Shown one piece after another: positions 8,239-17,726 of a stretch of 64,000 nucleotides of DNA. Source of the DNA: Nitrososphaerota archaeon (GTDB lineage Archaea; Thermoproteota; Nitrososphaeria; Nitrososphaerales; Nitrosopumilaceae); contig VHBH01000002.1 of the NCBI GenBank assembly GCA_016872055.1, forward strand, positions 1 through 64,000. Reading direction: 5' to 3'. Made by a program: the position numbers and the translations under genes. Below the pieces are notes generated by a model. That model was not told where the DNA came from, made no database searches, and was given only the letters and a program-made list of their open reading frames with translations. Position 1 is the stretch's first letter. Each line of letters starts with the position of its first letter.

Positions 8239-9042
8239 TTGATAGGAAAACTACTATTACTAGGCATAATTTTGTCAGTAGCCGGAGTTCTGGTCTATTC
8301 CCAGCAAGACAAGCTAGGCATCAACGTAAATCCCACAATTAATGCAGTAGCAGAAGACATTGGTGGACTAAAGGACACAACAATCAAACGAGTCTCCTAT
8401 GAACTAGAAAAGACATCCGATGTTGTCGGCGACAAAATTGGCAATGTCGTGCCAAATGTGGACCAGCTAAACCCGATTCCAAAGATCGAAGACCAGCTAA
8501 CCATTCCGTCAAAAAAAGAAGTGTACACAGGCCAAGTCTATGAAAGAAATGAGAATGAGAAAACATGCAACATTTCTGTTCCTAAAATGGCAAAAACAAT
8601 CAACGGAGCAAAAGAACTGACGCACACCATAACTCTAATGGACTGCCAATATGAAAAACACAAACCAGTCCAGGTAACAGTGTTGACTCATCCTATAACA
8701 GGTGAGCAAACAATAACAGTGGAGCCAACTCCGCAAACCAAAATCTTTGAAATATTAAAATTAACTGCTACAAAAAATGAAGACAACACCGTATTGATCA
8801 ATTATGAGGACTCTTCTGGTAAGACACTCAAAGTCACAGTGACGCTTAGCAATACTGAAAAGCAATTATTCTCTGGAGAGTTTTTTGCATCAAAGTTTGA
8901 CACAAGTGTCGATAATGTCTCTGATGCTCCACACATAATAGAAATGATAGTGGAACATACAGAATATGGCACAGTAAATTCGTCAGTGTATAATCCTCAG
9001 GGAAATAATGAAAACACCATTTATGGTGTGTTTAGCCAGTAG
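8239..9042 (+). CDS. membrane-anchored extracellular protein, unknown function
   Basis: 267 residues from a TTG start. An N-terminal hydrophobic stretch (residues 4-20, LLLLGIILSVAGVLVYS) is a signal anchor. The rest is hydrophilic and beta-rich: a region with VGDKIGNVVPNV, a pair of cysteines (near 112 and 136) that could form a disulfide, and a C-terminal NxS/T-rich end. No known family. Convergent with the Sir2 gene, overlapping by 11 bases. Confidence 0.7.
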   Translation: MIGKLLLLGIILSVAGVLVYSQQDKLGINVNPTINAVAEDIGGLKDTTIKRVSYELEKTSDVVGDKIGNVVPNVDQLNPIPKIEDQLTIPSKKEVYTGQVYERNENEKTCNISVPKMAKTINGAKELTHTITLMDCQYEKHKPVQVTVLTHPITGEQTITVEPTPQTKIFEILKLTATKNEDNTVLINYEDSSGKTLKVTVTLSNTEKQLFSGEFFASKFDTSVDNVSDAPHIIEMIVEHTEYGTVNSSVYNPQGNNENTIYGVFSQ

Positions 9043-9754
9043 ACACTAGCTGTACCAGCTTTGGTAGGGCATTAGCAGATGTCTGTCTCACTAACAGTTC
9101 CATTTCCGATGACATTACTGTTTTTTCCGGATTCACCTCAATTAGCACAGCTCCGTTTTGCTTTGCATATAGCGGTAAAGTGTTTGCAGGCGACACCACC
9201 AGAGACGTGCCTGCAATTATCATCACATCACAGGTTTGTGCGTGGAAAATGGCTTCTCCCCAAACATCTTGAGGCAAGCCTTCGCCAAACCAGACTACAT
9301 CTGGGCGCAAAATGTTGCCACACTTGCATTTTGGTGGAAGAGAGTCAAATGACGTTGCAATATTTTCCTTGAAATCACAAACGGTACATTTTATGCGGAT
9401 GATGCTCCCGTGCAGTTCCAACACATTCCTACTACCGGATTTTTGGTGTAGTCCATCAATATTTTGAGTCAGAACAATTACCTCTTTGAATTTTGCAAGC
9501 TCAGATATTGCAAAATGGCCTGCATTTGGTTTTGCGGCCAGAATGTTTGCCCTTCTTTCCTCGTACCATTCCCATACTAACTTTGGGTCCTCATAGAATG
9601 CATCAATTGTTGCAAGTTGCATCGGATCATATCTTCTCCAAAGGCCGTCATTTCCCCTAAATGTTGGAATTCCACTTTCTTGTGATATGCCAGCCCCTGT
9701 GACAAAGACTATTTTCTTTGCGTCCTTAATTTGTCTAGCTAGGGAATCAAACAT
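9032..9754 (-). CDS. cobB: NAD-dependent protein deacylase, Sir2 family
   Basis: Sirtuin of 240 residues that removes acyl groups from lysine using NAD. Seen: GAGIS and GIPTFRG (NAD site) near residue 20, QNIDGLH near 98 with the catalytic His at about 115 (LHGS), a four-cysteine zinc ribbon (CTVC and CKCG), and VVWFGE. In archaea such enzymes act on chromatin protein Alba and metabolic enzymes. Overlaps the 3' end of the convergent secreted-protein gene. Confidence 0.95.
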   Translation of the reverse strand: MFDSLARQIKDAKKIVFVTGAGISQESGIPTFRGNDGLWRRYDPMQLATIDAFYEDPKLVWEWYEERRANILAAKPNAGHFAISELAKFKEVIVLTQNIDGLHQKSGSRNVLELHGSIIRIKCTVCDFKENIATSFDSLPPKCKCGNILRPDVVWFGEGLPQDVWGEAIFHAQTCDVMIIAGTSLVVSPANTLPLYAKQNGAVLIEVNPEKTVMSSEMELLVRQTSANALPKLVQLVSTG

Positions 9755-9975
9755 TTTACAAATTTATTTTCAGATACTGTTAATTGACTCTTTTTGAAGG
9801 ATTAACTGTCTTTCAAATCCTTGCACAAAAAAATCACCCACAAAATAATACTTGTAATGATCTCCAAATGAACCCTTGACTGTAAAATAATCACACCTCA
9901 ATTCATTTTTTTCTTAAAACTAGCTCTGAAATCCAAAAACTTCCTCTTACAATATCACTTATGTCATCTCTTATC

Positions 9976-10188
9976 TTAACACAATCTTTTGGCTAGAATG
10001 TTATAGCAACAGCCCCAAAATGTATTTGATTTGTACGAATTGGAACTATTAGCATCATTTTTGTGCTTCTTTTCAACCAAAATGTACCCACTGTTGTAAG
10101 GTGCACATTGTTGAATTTTGACATATTTTTTAATAAACTCTTGAAATTCAGGTTCGTATTCATCAGCTGTACCTACTTTGTGAGCCAT
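9976..10188 (-). CDS. small protein, unknown, doubtful
   Basis: A 70-residue reading frame from the ATG at 10188 (MAHKVGTADEYEPEFQEFI), with plausible helical composition in the first 45 residues and a Ser/Asn-rich end containing a CC pair. The surrounding 9755-10248 region is AT-rich and holds no other gene I can support. It may be a genuine small gene or a remnant; no family recognised. Confidence 0.35.
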   Translation of the reverse strand: MAHKVGTADEYEPEFQEFIKKYVKIQQCAPYNSGYILVEKKHKNDANSSNSYKSNTFWGCCYNILAKRLC

Positions 10189-10248
10189 GCAAAAAATTAT
10201 CACCAACATGATAATACTGTGGTAATTATGAGATAACCTAGAGAAATA

Positions 10249-11148
10249 CTACTTTATTTCAACTTCGAGTAGATCTTTTGCAGCAATAACAGAACCGTGT
10301 ATCATCTTTGCTTCTTGGATCAGCTCGACCTCATCTTTGTATCTTGCAGAAAAATGAGTCAAGATTAGATTGGATACATTTGCATTTTTAGCTAACATTG
10401 CAGCTTCTTTAGCAGTAGAGTGATTGGTTTCTATTGCCTTGTCCTTGAGCTTGTCAGAAAACGTGCAATCAAATGTTAGATAGTCACAATTTTTGAAAAA
10501 CTCTTCTAATAGTTTGGTAGGCCGTGTGTCTCCAGAGATCCCGATTTTCTTGCCAGGTCTTTTCTCACCTACCACCTGAGATGGTGTAAATGTCTTACCG
10601 CCAACTTTGACTTCTTTTCCTGTCTGCAGGTCATGCCAGAGTGGGCCTTCGGGAATTCCAAGCTTTACCGCCTGATCCCTGTCGAATTTTCCAGACTTGT
10701 CCTTCTCCTCAAATAGATAAGAGAACGCCAGAACGGAATGTTCTGCCTTTTGAGCACGCACAAGGTATGTTTTTTCATCGCATATCATGCCTGGACTTAC
10801 TGCAGTAATGACAACAGGAAATGACAGGCCAAACTGCAAAATTCTAATATTCTCTCCAATAAATTGCTCGATTCCATCTGGGCCGTAGATCTCTATAGGT
10901 TCTGTTCTGTGTTGTAATGTCATGGTTTGCAATAGTCCAAGAACACCGATGCAGTGGTCCCCATGCATGTGTGTTACAAAGATCTTCATTTTCTTGTTCC
11001 ATCCAAGGCCTGATTTCAAATATAACATCTGTGCACCTTCTCCGGCATCAAACATCAGAATTTCGCCTTCCCGCTCAAGGCAGATACATGATAATCCTCT
11101 GTCTTCTGTTGGCTGCGCCGCAGACGTTCCCAAAAATACTAGCTTCAT
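10249..11148 (-). CDS. rnz: ribonuclease Z (tRNA 3' endonuclease)
   Basis: Cleaves the 3' trailer of tRNA precursors so that CCA can be added. Metallo-beta-lactamase fold, 299 residues, with FLGTSAAQP at the N-terminus, the HMHGDH metal motif near residue 60, and later GDTRP and LTHFSARY, all characteristic of RNase Z rather than other members. The ATG overlaps the stop of the tRNA methyltransferase gene by 4 bases, so prs, the methyltransferase and rnz form one operon. Confidence 0.96.
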   Translation of the reverse strand: MKLVFLGTSAAQPTEDRGLSCICLEREGEILMFDAGEGAQMLYLKSGLGWNKKMKIFVTHMHGDHCIGVLGLLQTMTLQHRTEPIEIYGPDGIEQFIGENIRILQFGLSFPVVITAVSPGMICDEKTYLVRAQKAEHSVLAFSYLFEEKDKSGKFDRDQAVKLGIPEGPLWHDLQTGKEVKVGGKTFTPSQVVGEKRPGKKIGISGDTRPTKLLEEFFKNCDYLTFDCTFSDKLKDKAIETNHSTAKEAAMLAKNANVSNLILTHFSARYKDEVELIQEAKMIHGSVIAAKDLLEVEIK

Positions 11149-12086
11149 TTTACCAGAATCATCCTCGTTAGGCTCTTGTGTCTGTATATTTCATATTTTT
11201 TTGTCAGATTTAGCTTGACTCCATCGTCTAGGCCTTTCTTACACATGATGGCAAATTTTGCCTTTTTTGGCATCTTTGAGATAAATTTCTTCATTATTTT
11301 CTTTGGTGGCTCGGAAACCTTGGACGCTGTACCATATGGCAGATCAGTTACAATTCCATCAAAGCTGAGATTATTCATGTAATCATAATTTTGGTTGTAT
11401 ACTTCACCAGAAAATCCATTTTTCTTGAGATTGTCCCTTGTTATTTTGCACATTTTCTCATCAAAATCAATTCCAATTGATTTGATTCCCATGGATTGTG
11501 CCTCAAGCAATGTGCTACCCGTTCCGCAAAATGGATCACAGACTGATTCATCGTCGTGAATTTTTGCCAGATTTATCATGGCTCTGGTAAGCTTCCAATC
11601 CAACTCGTGATGAAATTTTATGAGCTTTTCAGGTCGTTTAGCAGGCTCGAATTTAGTGGCAAATCCAAAGAAATTCTCTTCATCTGTGAAAATCATGTAA
11701 ATCACAACGTCTGGGTCTTCTAGAGATACTTTGGCGTTGCAAAAAGTAGAGACCATACTACCCAATGATCTCTCTATTTCCGGAATGTCTACTGGTTTGT
11801 CTGAGAGATTGATTGCCTTACACATGAATGACTTTGCGCCAAACAGGAGAGAATAATTGTTCTCATCAAAGAAAACATTGGACATTTTGCGTAATAACTG
11901 TCCTGCAGTTTTTACAAATGTGGCTCGCCTTGCAATTTTTTCCCATGGAGTAACGCTTTGCACTAGAATCAAATTGGAAATAGTCTTGATCTTGGCAAAT
12001 CTATCATACATTTTTACCAGCGTTACCACTTCATCTACTGCTAATTCTGGATACTCTTTTGAAACTAGAAAAAAGCTTTCTGGCAT
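11145..12086 (-). CDS. tRNA guanosine-N2 methyltransferase, TRM11 type
   Basis: 313-residue SAM-dependent RNA methyltransferase. The N-terminal part (about 1-150) is THUMP-like in position; the C-terminal Rossmann domain has the SAM motif [14 protein letters not shown] near residue 190, the acidic IGIDFDEKM, and the catalytic TDLPYGT, the D/N-PPY variant of the TRM11/Trm-G10 enzymes that methylate G10 of tRNA. It sits between prs and rnz with near-zero spacing. Confidence 0.85.
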   Translation of the reverse strand: MPESFFLVSKEYPELAVDEVVTLVKMYDRFAKIKTISNLILVQSVTPWEKIARRATFVKTAGQLLRKMSNVFFDENNYSLLFGAKSFMCKAINLSDKPVDIPEIERSLGSMVSTFCNAKVSLEDPDVVIYMIFTDEENFFGFATKFEPAKRPEKLIKFHHELDWKLTRAMINLAKIHDDESVCDPFCGTGSTLLEAQSMGIKSIGIDFDEKMCKITRDNLKKNGFSGEVYNQNYDYMNNLSFDGIVTDLPYGTASKVSEPPKKIMKKFISKMPKKAKFAIMCKKGLDDGVKLNLTKKYEIYRHKSLTRMILVK

Positions 12087-12959
12087 TTAGATTGCCTTTG
12101 CAATTACTCCAGAGACATCTACTATTGATGTGTTACCAGGAATTGTGTTTGCAGATATAATGGCAGAGACACCGGATTTTTTGATTTTCTTTTCGGCATT
12201 GTCAATTAATAATGCATGAGTACATACCACATAGATTCGTCCGCACTTTTGCTTCTTGAGAAACTGTGTTGCCTTTACAATACTTCCACCGGTGCTTATC
12301 ATGTCGTCTACTAGTACTAAGTCTCGTCCCTTTACTCCGTCAAGGTTTCCAGTCATGATCTGAACCTTGCCTGTCTTTCTGTCACGCTGTTTTTGCAATG
12401 CAATATAGTCAGTTCCGTAGAGCCTTGCAAATTCCTTTGCCCGCTCTTTTCCTCCCAAGTCTGGTGATACAACAAGTGGATTTTTGAGCTTGATCTTTTT
12501 GAGATAATTGGCAAGCTCCGGCACGGCAGAAACATTTCTTATTGGAATGGTAAAGTGCTTGAGCCCAAGTATGCTGTGCATGTCAACTACTATTACTTTT
12601 GATGCGCCTGCAGCCGAGAGAAGCTTAGCAATAACAGACAATGTGACTATCTCTCCAAGAAGAAATTCCCTGTCTTGGCGTGCATAACCCATGTATGGTA
12701 TTGCGCATATTACTTGGTTTGAGAACTGCCTTGCTTTTGAGATAAGAGATAATGTCTGCATCAGGTTTGTATCAACTGGTGGGTATGTCGAATTTACTAC
12801 GATTATTTTGCCTTTGGGTTTTGCAGAAATTGTAACCTTACTCTCACCATCTGGAAAGACTCGAAGCTCAGATGAAACAAATTTTGCCCTTAGTTTTCTT
12901 GCCAGTCTTTTTGCTAGATCTTCAGACGCCTTTCCACCAATAACAGTAACTACTGACAA
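12087..12959 (-). CDS. prs: ribose-phosphate pyrophosphokinase (PRPP synthase)
   Basis: Makes PRPP from ribose 5-phosphate and ATP for nucleotide, histidine and NAD synthesis. At 290 residues it is the short archaeal form. Seen: FPDGESKV near residue 40, the flexible-loop region YARQDREF, VVDMHS, the flag KQRDRKTG, and the PRPP loop LVDDMISTGGS near 215. First gene of the operon with the tRNA methyltransferase (adjacent, no gap) and rnz. Confidence 0.95.
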   Translation of the reverse strand: MSVVTVIGGKASEDLAKRLARKLRAKFVSSELRVFPDGESKVTISAKPKGKIIVVNSTYPPVDTNLMQTLSLISKARQFSNQVICAIPYMGYARQDREFLLGEIVTLSVIAKLLSAAGASKVIVVDMHSILGLKHFTIPIRNVSAVPELANYLKKIKLKNPLVVSPDLGGKERAKEFARLYGTDYIALQKQRDRKTGKVQIMTGNLDGVKGRDLVLVDDMISTGGSIVKATQFLKKQKCGRIYVVCTHALLIDNAEKKIKKSGVSAIISANTIPGNTSIVDVSGVIAKAI

Positions 12960-13001
12960 TAATTCAACAATCGAGGAGGGACTCTTAAGTTTTGGGAGTG
13001 T

Positions 13002-13751
13002 TTATTTTTTTGCTGGAGCAGCTTCAGCTGGTTTTGCCTCTTCCGCCTTTTCTTCTTTCTTTTCTGCCTTTTTGTTTACGTATGTCTCAACAAAATTGAT
13101 CTTCTCCAGTGTCGGGACAAACTTGAAGGCGTCCATCTGGATAAAGTGTTTGATAATTCTCAGGCTTTCTGCACCAAAGATCTCTTCTGGAATGGTAACA
13201 TCAAGTGTGTTACCGTTTAGCTTTGATGATATCTTTGAATCCTCAACTGGAAGATGTCTTTTTAGAATGCCGTTTATCTTGTCTTCAGGTATTTCTAGTG
13301 ATTTTAGTATGTTGACATCATACACTACTGTCTTTCCTGCTAGTCTGTGGTTGAAGTCAACTTGGACTCTGCCAGAACCGACAAATCTTACGACTCCTGT
13401 TTTCTGATCAACTTCGATAGTGTCGCCGACACCGACCTTGTCTGCGTCTTCGCCTAGCTTTCTTAGTGGAATCATGCGGACCTTTCCAGTGTCGCGCTCG
13501 CCAAAGCCCTTGTCTGGTGTAACATCTACTGTCAGATTATCGCCCATCTTTGCTCCTGCCAAAGCATCATCAAGACCCTTTAGAACCCAGGACTCACCTA
13601 CTGAGACCAGTTTTGGTTGGTACTTGATGTTTTCCTGGAATAGGTTGTGCTTTTTTGCCTCGTCTGCAATAGTGGTCTCTACTACTTCGTTAGAGTCCTT
13701 TACCTTGGCAGTATAATCAATCAGAATCAATGAGCCTTTAGTGAATGCCAT
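13002..13751 (-). CDS. FKBP-type peptidyl-prolyl isomerase, SlyD-like, with extended C-terminus
   Basis: Folding helper of 249 residues. The FKBP core (about 1-155) shows IDYTAKVKDSNEVVETT, GLDDALAGAKMGD, PDKGFGERD and VDFNHRLAGKTVVYDV with the chaperone insert-in-flap typical of archaeal long FKBPs. A second domain (about 155-225) follows, then a Lys/Glu/Ala-rich tail (last 25 residues). Likely cytoplasmic, since no signal peptide is present. Confidence 0.92.
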   Translation of the reverse strand: MAFTKGSLILIDYTAKVKDSNEVVETTIADEAKKHNLFQENIKYQPKLVSVGESWVLKGLDDALAGAKMGDNLTVDVTPDKGFGERDTGKVRMIPLRKLGEDADKVGVGDTIEVDQKTGVVRFVGSGRVQVDFNHRLAGKTVVYDVNILKSLEIPEDKINGILKRHLPVEDSKISSKLNGNTLDVTIPEEIFGAESLRIIKHFIQMDAFKFVPTLEKINFVETYVNKKAEKKEEKAEEAKPAEAAPAKK

Positions 13752-13777
13752 GCGATCGCTCCTCGAATTTCCTAATA

Positions 13778-14923
13778 TTAAAGCTGCTTGAGTTTGTCTT
13801 CGGCAACTTTGAGGGCTTCCATCTGCTTGGTCTTGTAGCCCATCATTTCTAGTGTGGAGCCGATTGAAGAAATTGTTCGCATAACGTGGTATTTTTGAAC
13901 CTCACCCATGCAGCCAACACGGAACACTTTACCCTTGAGGTTTCCAAATCCGCCTGCAACCAGAACTCGGAACTTTTCTGCAAGTGTGTTTCTAAAGGTC
14001 TTATCCTCTAATCCTTCTAGGTAGTTTAGCGCAACGACAACTGTAGATCTTGCGTCTTCTTTTGCAAATGGAGTCAGACCAAGCTCGGATAATCCAGAAT
14101 AGAGTGCCTGTGAGCAGACTCGGTGTCTTCTGATTCTATTATCTACTCCTTCTTCTAGTATGATGTTCATTGCCTCTCTGTATGCATATAACAATGGGAG
14201 GGCTGGCGTGAATGGCGTGTGCTTTGCCTCTTCGTAATAGTGGAAATATCTTGATAAATTAAAGTACATTGTCTTCGGCGGATTTGCATTCATGTATTTT
14301 TTGGCTCGCTCGTTTACAACAATTGGCGAGATTCCTGGTGGTGCTGCAAATGCCTTTTGTGCTCCCGTCATCGCAACGTCGATTCCCCACTTGTCCGTTT
14401 CCAGGTCTTCGCCGCCGACAATTGAAACACCGTCTACTACATAGAATGCGTCGTTTCTTGCGGTAAGATCCTTGATTCTATCCAAATAATTTATCATGGT
14501 TCCTGTCGAGGTCTCATTCCATACGCAATAGAACGCCTTGACGTCCTTGTTGTTGTCAAATGCCTCCTTTACTTGATCAAATGTTACATTTGTACCAGGT
14601 GTGCTTTCCAGTTTTATGACTTTGGCGCCGGCCCATTCCAGCATCTGTGCCAATCTTCCGGAGAACTCTCCGTTTGTTGGTATGATTACTTTGTCTCCCG
14701 GCTTTACAATATTGACAACGCTTGCCTCAACAGCTCCTGTTCCTGACGCTGAAAGCAAGACTGCCTCACCACTACTCTTGAAAACTTTTTGTGTTTTTTC
14801 TACAGCGTCTTGGTATAATTCTACAAAATCGTCACTTCGATGATTTATCATCGGTGTCATCATTGCGCGCATTACTCGCTCTGGTACGTTTGTTGGACCA
14901 GGCAACATGACTAGATATTCCAT
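13778..14923 (-). CDS. class V aminotransferase (alanine/serine-glyoxylate type)
   Basis: PLP enzyme of 381 residues. N-terminal PGPTNVPERVMRAM and SASGTGAVEA match the alanine-glyoxylate/serine-pyruvate group; the PLP lysine lies in GAQKAFAAPPG near residue 195, with the VDGVSIVGGEDL aspartate before it. Likely transaminates glyoxylate or pyruvate with alanine or serine. The exact substrate pair cannot be read. It follows NadM on the same strand by 35 bases. Confidence 0.88.
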   Translation of the reverse strand: MEYLVMLPGPTNVPERVMRAMMTPMINHRSDDFVELYQDAVEKTQKVFKSSGEAVLLSASGTGAVEASVVNIVKPGDKVIIPTNGEFSGRLAQMLEWAGAKVIKLESTPGTNVTFDQVKEAFDNNKDVKAFYCVWNETSTGTMINYLDRIKDLTARNDAFYVVDGVSIVGGEDLETDKWGIDVAMTGAQKAFAAPPGISPIVVNERAKKYMNANPPKTMYFNLSRYFHYYEEAKHTPFTPALPLLYAYREAMNIILEEGVDNRIRRHRVCSQALYSGLSELGLTPFAKEDARSTVVVALNYLEGLEDKTFRNTLAEKFRVLVAGGFGNLKGKVFRVGCMGEVQKYHVMRTISSIGSTLEMMGYKTKQMEALKVAEDKLKQL

Positions 14924-14958
14924 AAGCAGTTTGATTGTTTTGCGGGCTTTATTTAAAA

Positions 14959-15453
14959 CTAAAGTTTGGCTAGGCGACTTTGTGCATTAATTTTCAGCAT
15001 TACTTTTGCGGTTCCTTGTGGGACAAACTCGGCCCAGCTTTGACCCGTTGCTATTTTTTGCCTAATGTCAGTTCCAGACAAGATTTCTCTCTGTTTTAAT
15101 GGAACTGATATCACTTGGATTTCTCGCTTTTTGTACAATTCATGCGTAAAATCATCGTTTGAAAATACCACATCATATTTTGGAATGATACTGTCAACGT
15201 GATAAGTCCACTTGGCATGATCGTTTACGTCTGGTACAAAATAGATCTTACATTTTTGTAAATCAGATTTTTCCATGGATGAGTCTATCATTTCTTTTCG
15301 CTCTTCTGCTGTGAATGGGTTTCTTTTTTCATTGAATCGATTAGAGCTGCCGATTCCTATTGCCAAATTATCCACCTGAGTTAATGCAAATTTTACTGCG
15401 GCTAAATGCCCCAAATGGAAAGGCTGGAATCTGCCTATGAGAAGACCATCCAT
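14959..15453 (-). CDS. nadM: nicotinamide-nucleotide adenylyltransferase
   Basis: Forms NAD from NMN and ATP. From the ATG at 15453 (MDGLLIGRFQPFHLGH) it has 164 residues, the normal archaeal length. The nucleotidyltransferase motif GRFQPFHLGH and the C-terminal ISGTDIR-like motif (LSGTDIRQK) are present, as is the RNPFTAEER stretch. An upstream in-frame ATG at 15504 lies in the divergent promoter and is rejected as start. Confidence 0.94.
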   Translation of the reverse strand: MDGLLIGRFQPFHLGHLAAVKFALTQVDNLAIGIGSSNRFNEKRNPFTAEERKEMIDSSMEKSDLQKCKIYFVPDVNDHAKWTYHVDSIIPKYDVVFSNDDFTHELYKKREIQVISVPLKQREILSGTDIRQKIATGQSWAEFVPQGTAKVMLKINAQSRLAKL

Positions 15454-15489
15454 GATTTTTTTGCCTTCACTTGATTTAAAAACTAAACA

Positions 15490-16533
15490 ATGAAACCAGA
15501 ACAAATGGAAGCACTGCTAATAGACGGCTCGCACGGCGAAGGCGGAGGACAAATCTTGCGCTCCGCACTTACGCTTTCTACCATAACGCAAAAGCCAATT
15601 AAAATAGAAAACATTCGCCACAACCGAAAGATTCCAGGACTGCGACCATCACATCTATCTACAATCAAGCTTCTCGGTAAAATATGTGATGCAAAAATTG
15701 ACGGACTGACAGTCGGCTCTACCAGCATTACATTTTCACCAGGACAGATTCAAGACACGAGACTGCAGGAAAATGTCGGAACTGCTGGTAGCATCTCATT
15801 GATTTTGCAGGCAATAATTCCAGCCGTAGCACTTGCAGGAAAAAAACTGGAGCTATCAATTTTTGGAGGAACAGATGTTCCATGGAGTCCTACATCAAAT
15901 TATACGAAATTTGTTATAGGCGAAGCATTTTCACGCCTTGGCATAAAATTTGAGATGAGCATCAAAAAGCGTGGATATTACCCAAAGGGAGGAGGCCAAG
16001 TAGACGTAACAATTTTTCCATGCCATAAACTAGTCCCAATTCATCTATCACAAAGAACAACAAAGGAGGCAAAAATTCTCTGCTCTTTCTCTGGAACATC
16101 ACAAAATGAAATTGGAAATCATATCACTTTTGCAAAAAACACACTAGAGCAAAAAGGATTCTCTGCACAAACACAAATCACAAAAGATCAAGCACTCAAC
16201 CCTGGCGCATCATTTTTGATATATAGTCATGATTCTTCTTCCATAAATGGTGTAGACGAGCTGTTGCATGTCCAAAACAAGTCAAGCTTTGGCAAAGATG
16301 CAACAATCTCATTTACTTCATCAACCCTTGGTGCAGACTCTAATCTCTCTGACATACTCGTAACGCCGCTTGCGCTAGCCAAAGAAATGTCTATTTTCAC
16401 TGTACCAGAAATATCAAAACATCTTGAGACAAACCTCTACATCACATCCAAGATCACTGGCTGTAAGTATGGTGTAGGCAAAATCGACGGCGGCTATGAA
16501 GTCAGAATTGTAGGCTCAGAGGCCAGCATCTAG
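15490..16533 (+). CDS. rtcA: RNA 3'-terminal phosphate cyclase
   Basis: Converts RNA 3'-phosphates to 2',3'-cyclic phosphates with ATP. 347 residues; GSHGEGGGQILRSAL near the N-terminus, HNRKIPGLRPSHL, FGGTDVPWSP and RGYYPKGGG are all family signatures, and SFTSSTLGADSN precedes the region of the nucleotidylated His. No RtcB ligase is adjacent. The 3' end overlaps the convergent membrane-protein gene by 18 bases. A second ATG at 15505 is also possible. Confidence 0.95.
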   Translation: MKPEQMEALLIDGSHGEGGGQILRSALTLSTITQKPIKIENIRHNRKIPGLRPSHLSTIKLLGKICDAKIDGLTVGSTSITFSPGQIQDTRLQENVGTAGSISLILQAIIPAVALAGKKLELSIFGGTDVPWSPTSNYTKFVIGEAFSRLGIKFEMSIKKRGYYPKGGGQVDVTIFPCHKLVPIHLSQRTTKEAKILCSFSGTSQNEIGNHITFAKNTLEQKGFSAQTQITKDQALNPGASFLIYSHDSSSINGVDELLHVQNKSSFGKDATISFTSSTLGADSNLSDILVTPLALAKEMSIFTVPEISKHLETNLYITSKITGCKYGVGKIDGGYEVRIVGSEASI

Positions 16534-17013
16534 AATAGCGGCAAACAATAGCACCAAAACGGACAGAACTACTGTTACCTCGCCTACGATGATGATCTTT
16601 TTTCGGAGCTTGGCTACTTGAGCTGCGTTCAGCTCCTTTTGCATTATTTTTTCTTCAATGTCCTTTCGAATAATTCTCACATGGACTGCATATGAAACCA
16701 AAAGCGCAGCTACTAGGAGCATTTTGATTATCAGCATTGTGCCATAGGTAGACATAAACAAAAATTCTGGTTTGCTCAAAATTTGGTGAGAGCTCCAGAT
16801 TCCTGTCGCAATCAATATCAACAAGGCAGGTATTGCGATTTTGTTAAATCGCCTTCCTACTCTGATCATTATTTGCAGTCGCTCTTCAATGGTTGGCGCC
16901 ATTGTCTTTAGTATTGGAGCAAAAACTATGGCAATGAACAGCGAACCGCCAACCCAGATTGCCGAACAAATCAAATGAATCCACATTATGATTGCTTGCT
17001 CTAATGCCAACAA
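16516..17013 (-). CDS. CopD-like four-helix membrane protein
   Basis: 165 residues with four predicted membrane helices (about 6-30, 55-75, 87-108 and 140-162). The first helix reads MWIHLICSAIWVGGSLF, the WxH..SAxxVGG pattern of the CopD/YcnJ-type domain linked to copper or heme handling in bacteria. A metal role is inferred from this likeness only. Copper matters to ammonia oxidisers, but nothing nearby confirms the link. Confidence 0.7.
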   Translation of the reverse strand: MLALEQAIIMWIHLICSAIWVGGSLFIAIVFAPILKTMAPTIEERLQIMIRVGRRFNKIAIPALLILIATGIWSSHQILSKPEFLFMSTYGTMLIIKMLLVAALLVSYAVHVRIIRKDIEEKIMQKELNAAQVAKLRKKIIIVGEVTVVLSVLVLLFAAILDAGL

Positions 17014-17087
17014 ATTCCCAAGTTTTACTTCAAATATTATCTAACTGAAACCAACATTTTTTAGTTCAGATAATTTGTTACCATTAA

Positions 17088-17582
17088 TTGGCTATACAAA
17101 GTAAGGTGATTCTCTATGGAGCGATTGGTTGCCTACTGGCAATGCTCGGAGGCATCACTTGGTACGCAAGCCTGGATAATCCAAAACTGGAAATGATCGA
17201 GCTAGACATGGGCACAGTCAAACTAGTTAGCGAAAACTCCATTGAAGGAAAGGCAAGGCTTGATGTCGGCTTTGTAATAAGAAATCCAAGCGACAAGACA
17301 TTCACCATATCTAGAATTGACTATGAATTATTTGCAAACGGTGTCTCGCTTGGCAAAAGCCAATACTCTACAGAAGATGTCGCAATGCCTGGTCGCGCGG
17401 CATTTTATCCTAATGCCGAAATTGAGCTCCCAAGTCCGTTTACTCTGACTAAAACTCCAGAAAATGCCGACCAGTACATAGCAATCACAACAAAAACCCC
17501 AATAATGTATTCAGCCAAGGGTCTAGTCGTGGTAGAATCTGCTTGGAGTCTAGTGGAAAAAGAATTCAACATTTCTCAATAA
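17088..17582 (+). CDS. membrane-anchored LEA14/WHy-domain protein
   Basis: 164 residues from a TTG start. An N-terminal signal anchor (residues 7-26) precedes a beta-sandwich with LDVGFVIRNPSDKTFTISRIDYELFANG, typical of the LEA-2 (WHy) domain found in desiccation- and stress-related proteins. It should face the outside. A second, more divergent LEA-like secreted protein lies at 23088-23531. Confidence 0.72.
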   Translation: MAIQSKVILYGAIGCLLAMLGGITWYASLDNPKLEMIELDMGTVKLVSENSIEGKARLDVGFVIRNPSDKTFTISRIDYELFANGVSLGKSQYSTEDVAMPGRAAFYPNAEIELPSPFTLTKTPENADQYIAITTKTPIMYSAKGLVVVESAWSLVEKEFNISQ

Positions 17583-17594
17583 TTTTGTAAAAGG

Positions 17595-17668
17595 TGGGCC
17601 GAGAGAGATTCGAACTCTCGATCACCGCCGTGTCGAGGCGGTATCCTAACCAACTAGACTACCGGCCC
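17595..17668 (-). tRNA. tRNA-Val (GAC) with C33
   Basis: Acceptor GGGCCGG pairs with TCGGCCC (one G-T), D-stem GTCT/GGAT, anticodon stem CCGCC/GGCGG, T-stem GAGAG/CTCTC with TTCGAAT loop, discriminator A, no encoded CCA. The seven-base anticodon loop is TCGACAC, giving anticodon GAC but C at position 33 where almost all elongator tRNAs have U. Confidence 0.9.
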
Positions 17669-17726
17669 AATAAAGTACAGACCATGAGCTCTACATTATT
17701 AACCTTTAAACAACACCAACAGATTC

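Noticed and set aside
12691-13407. Long plus-strand open frame antisense to prs and the FKBP gene
   Set aside because: It mirrors two clear genes with family motifs on the other strand; composition is the Ser/Phe-rich pattern expected of an antisense frame.
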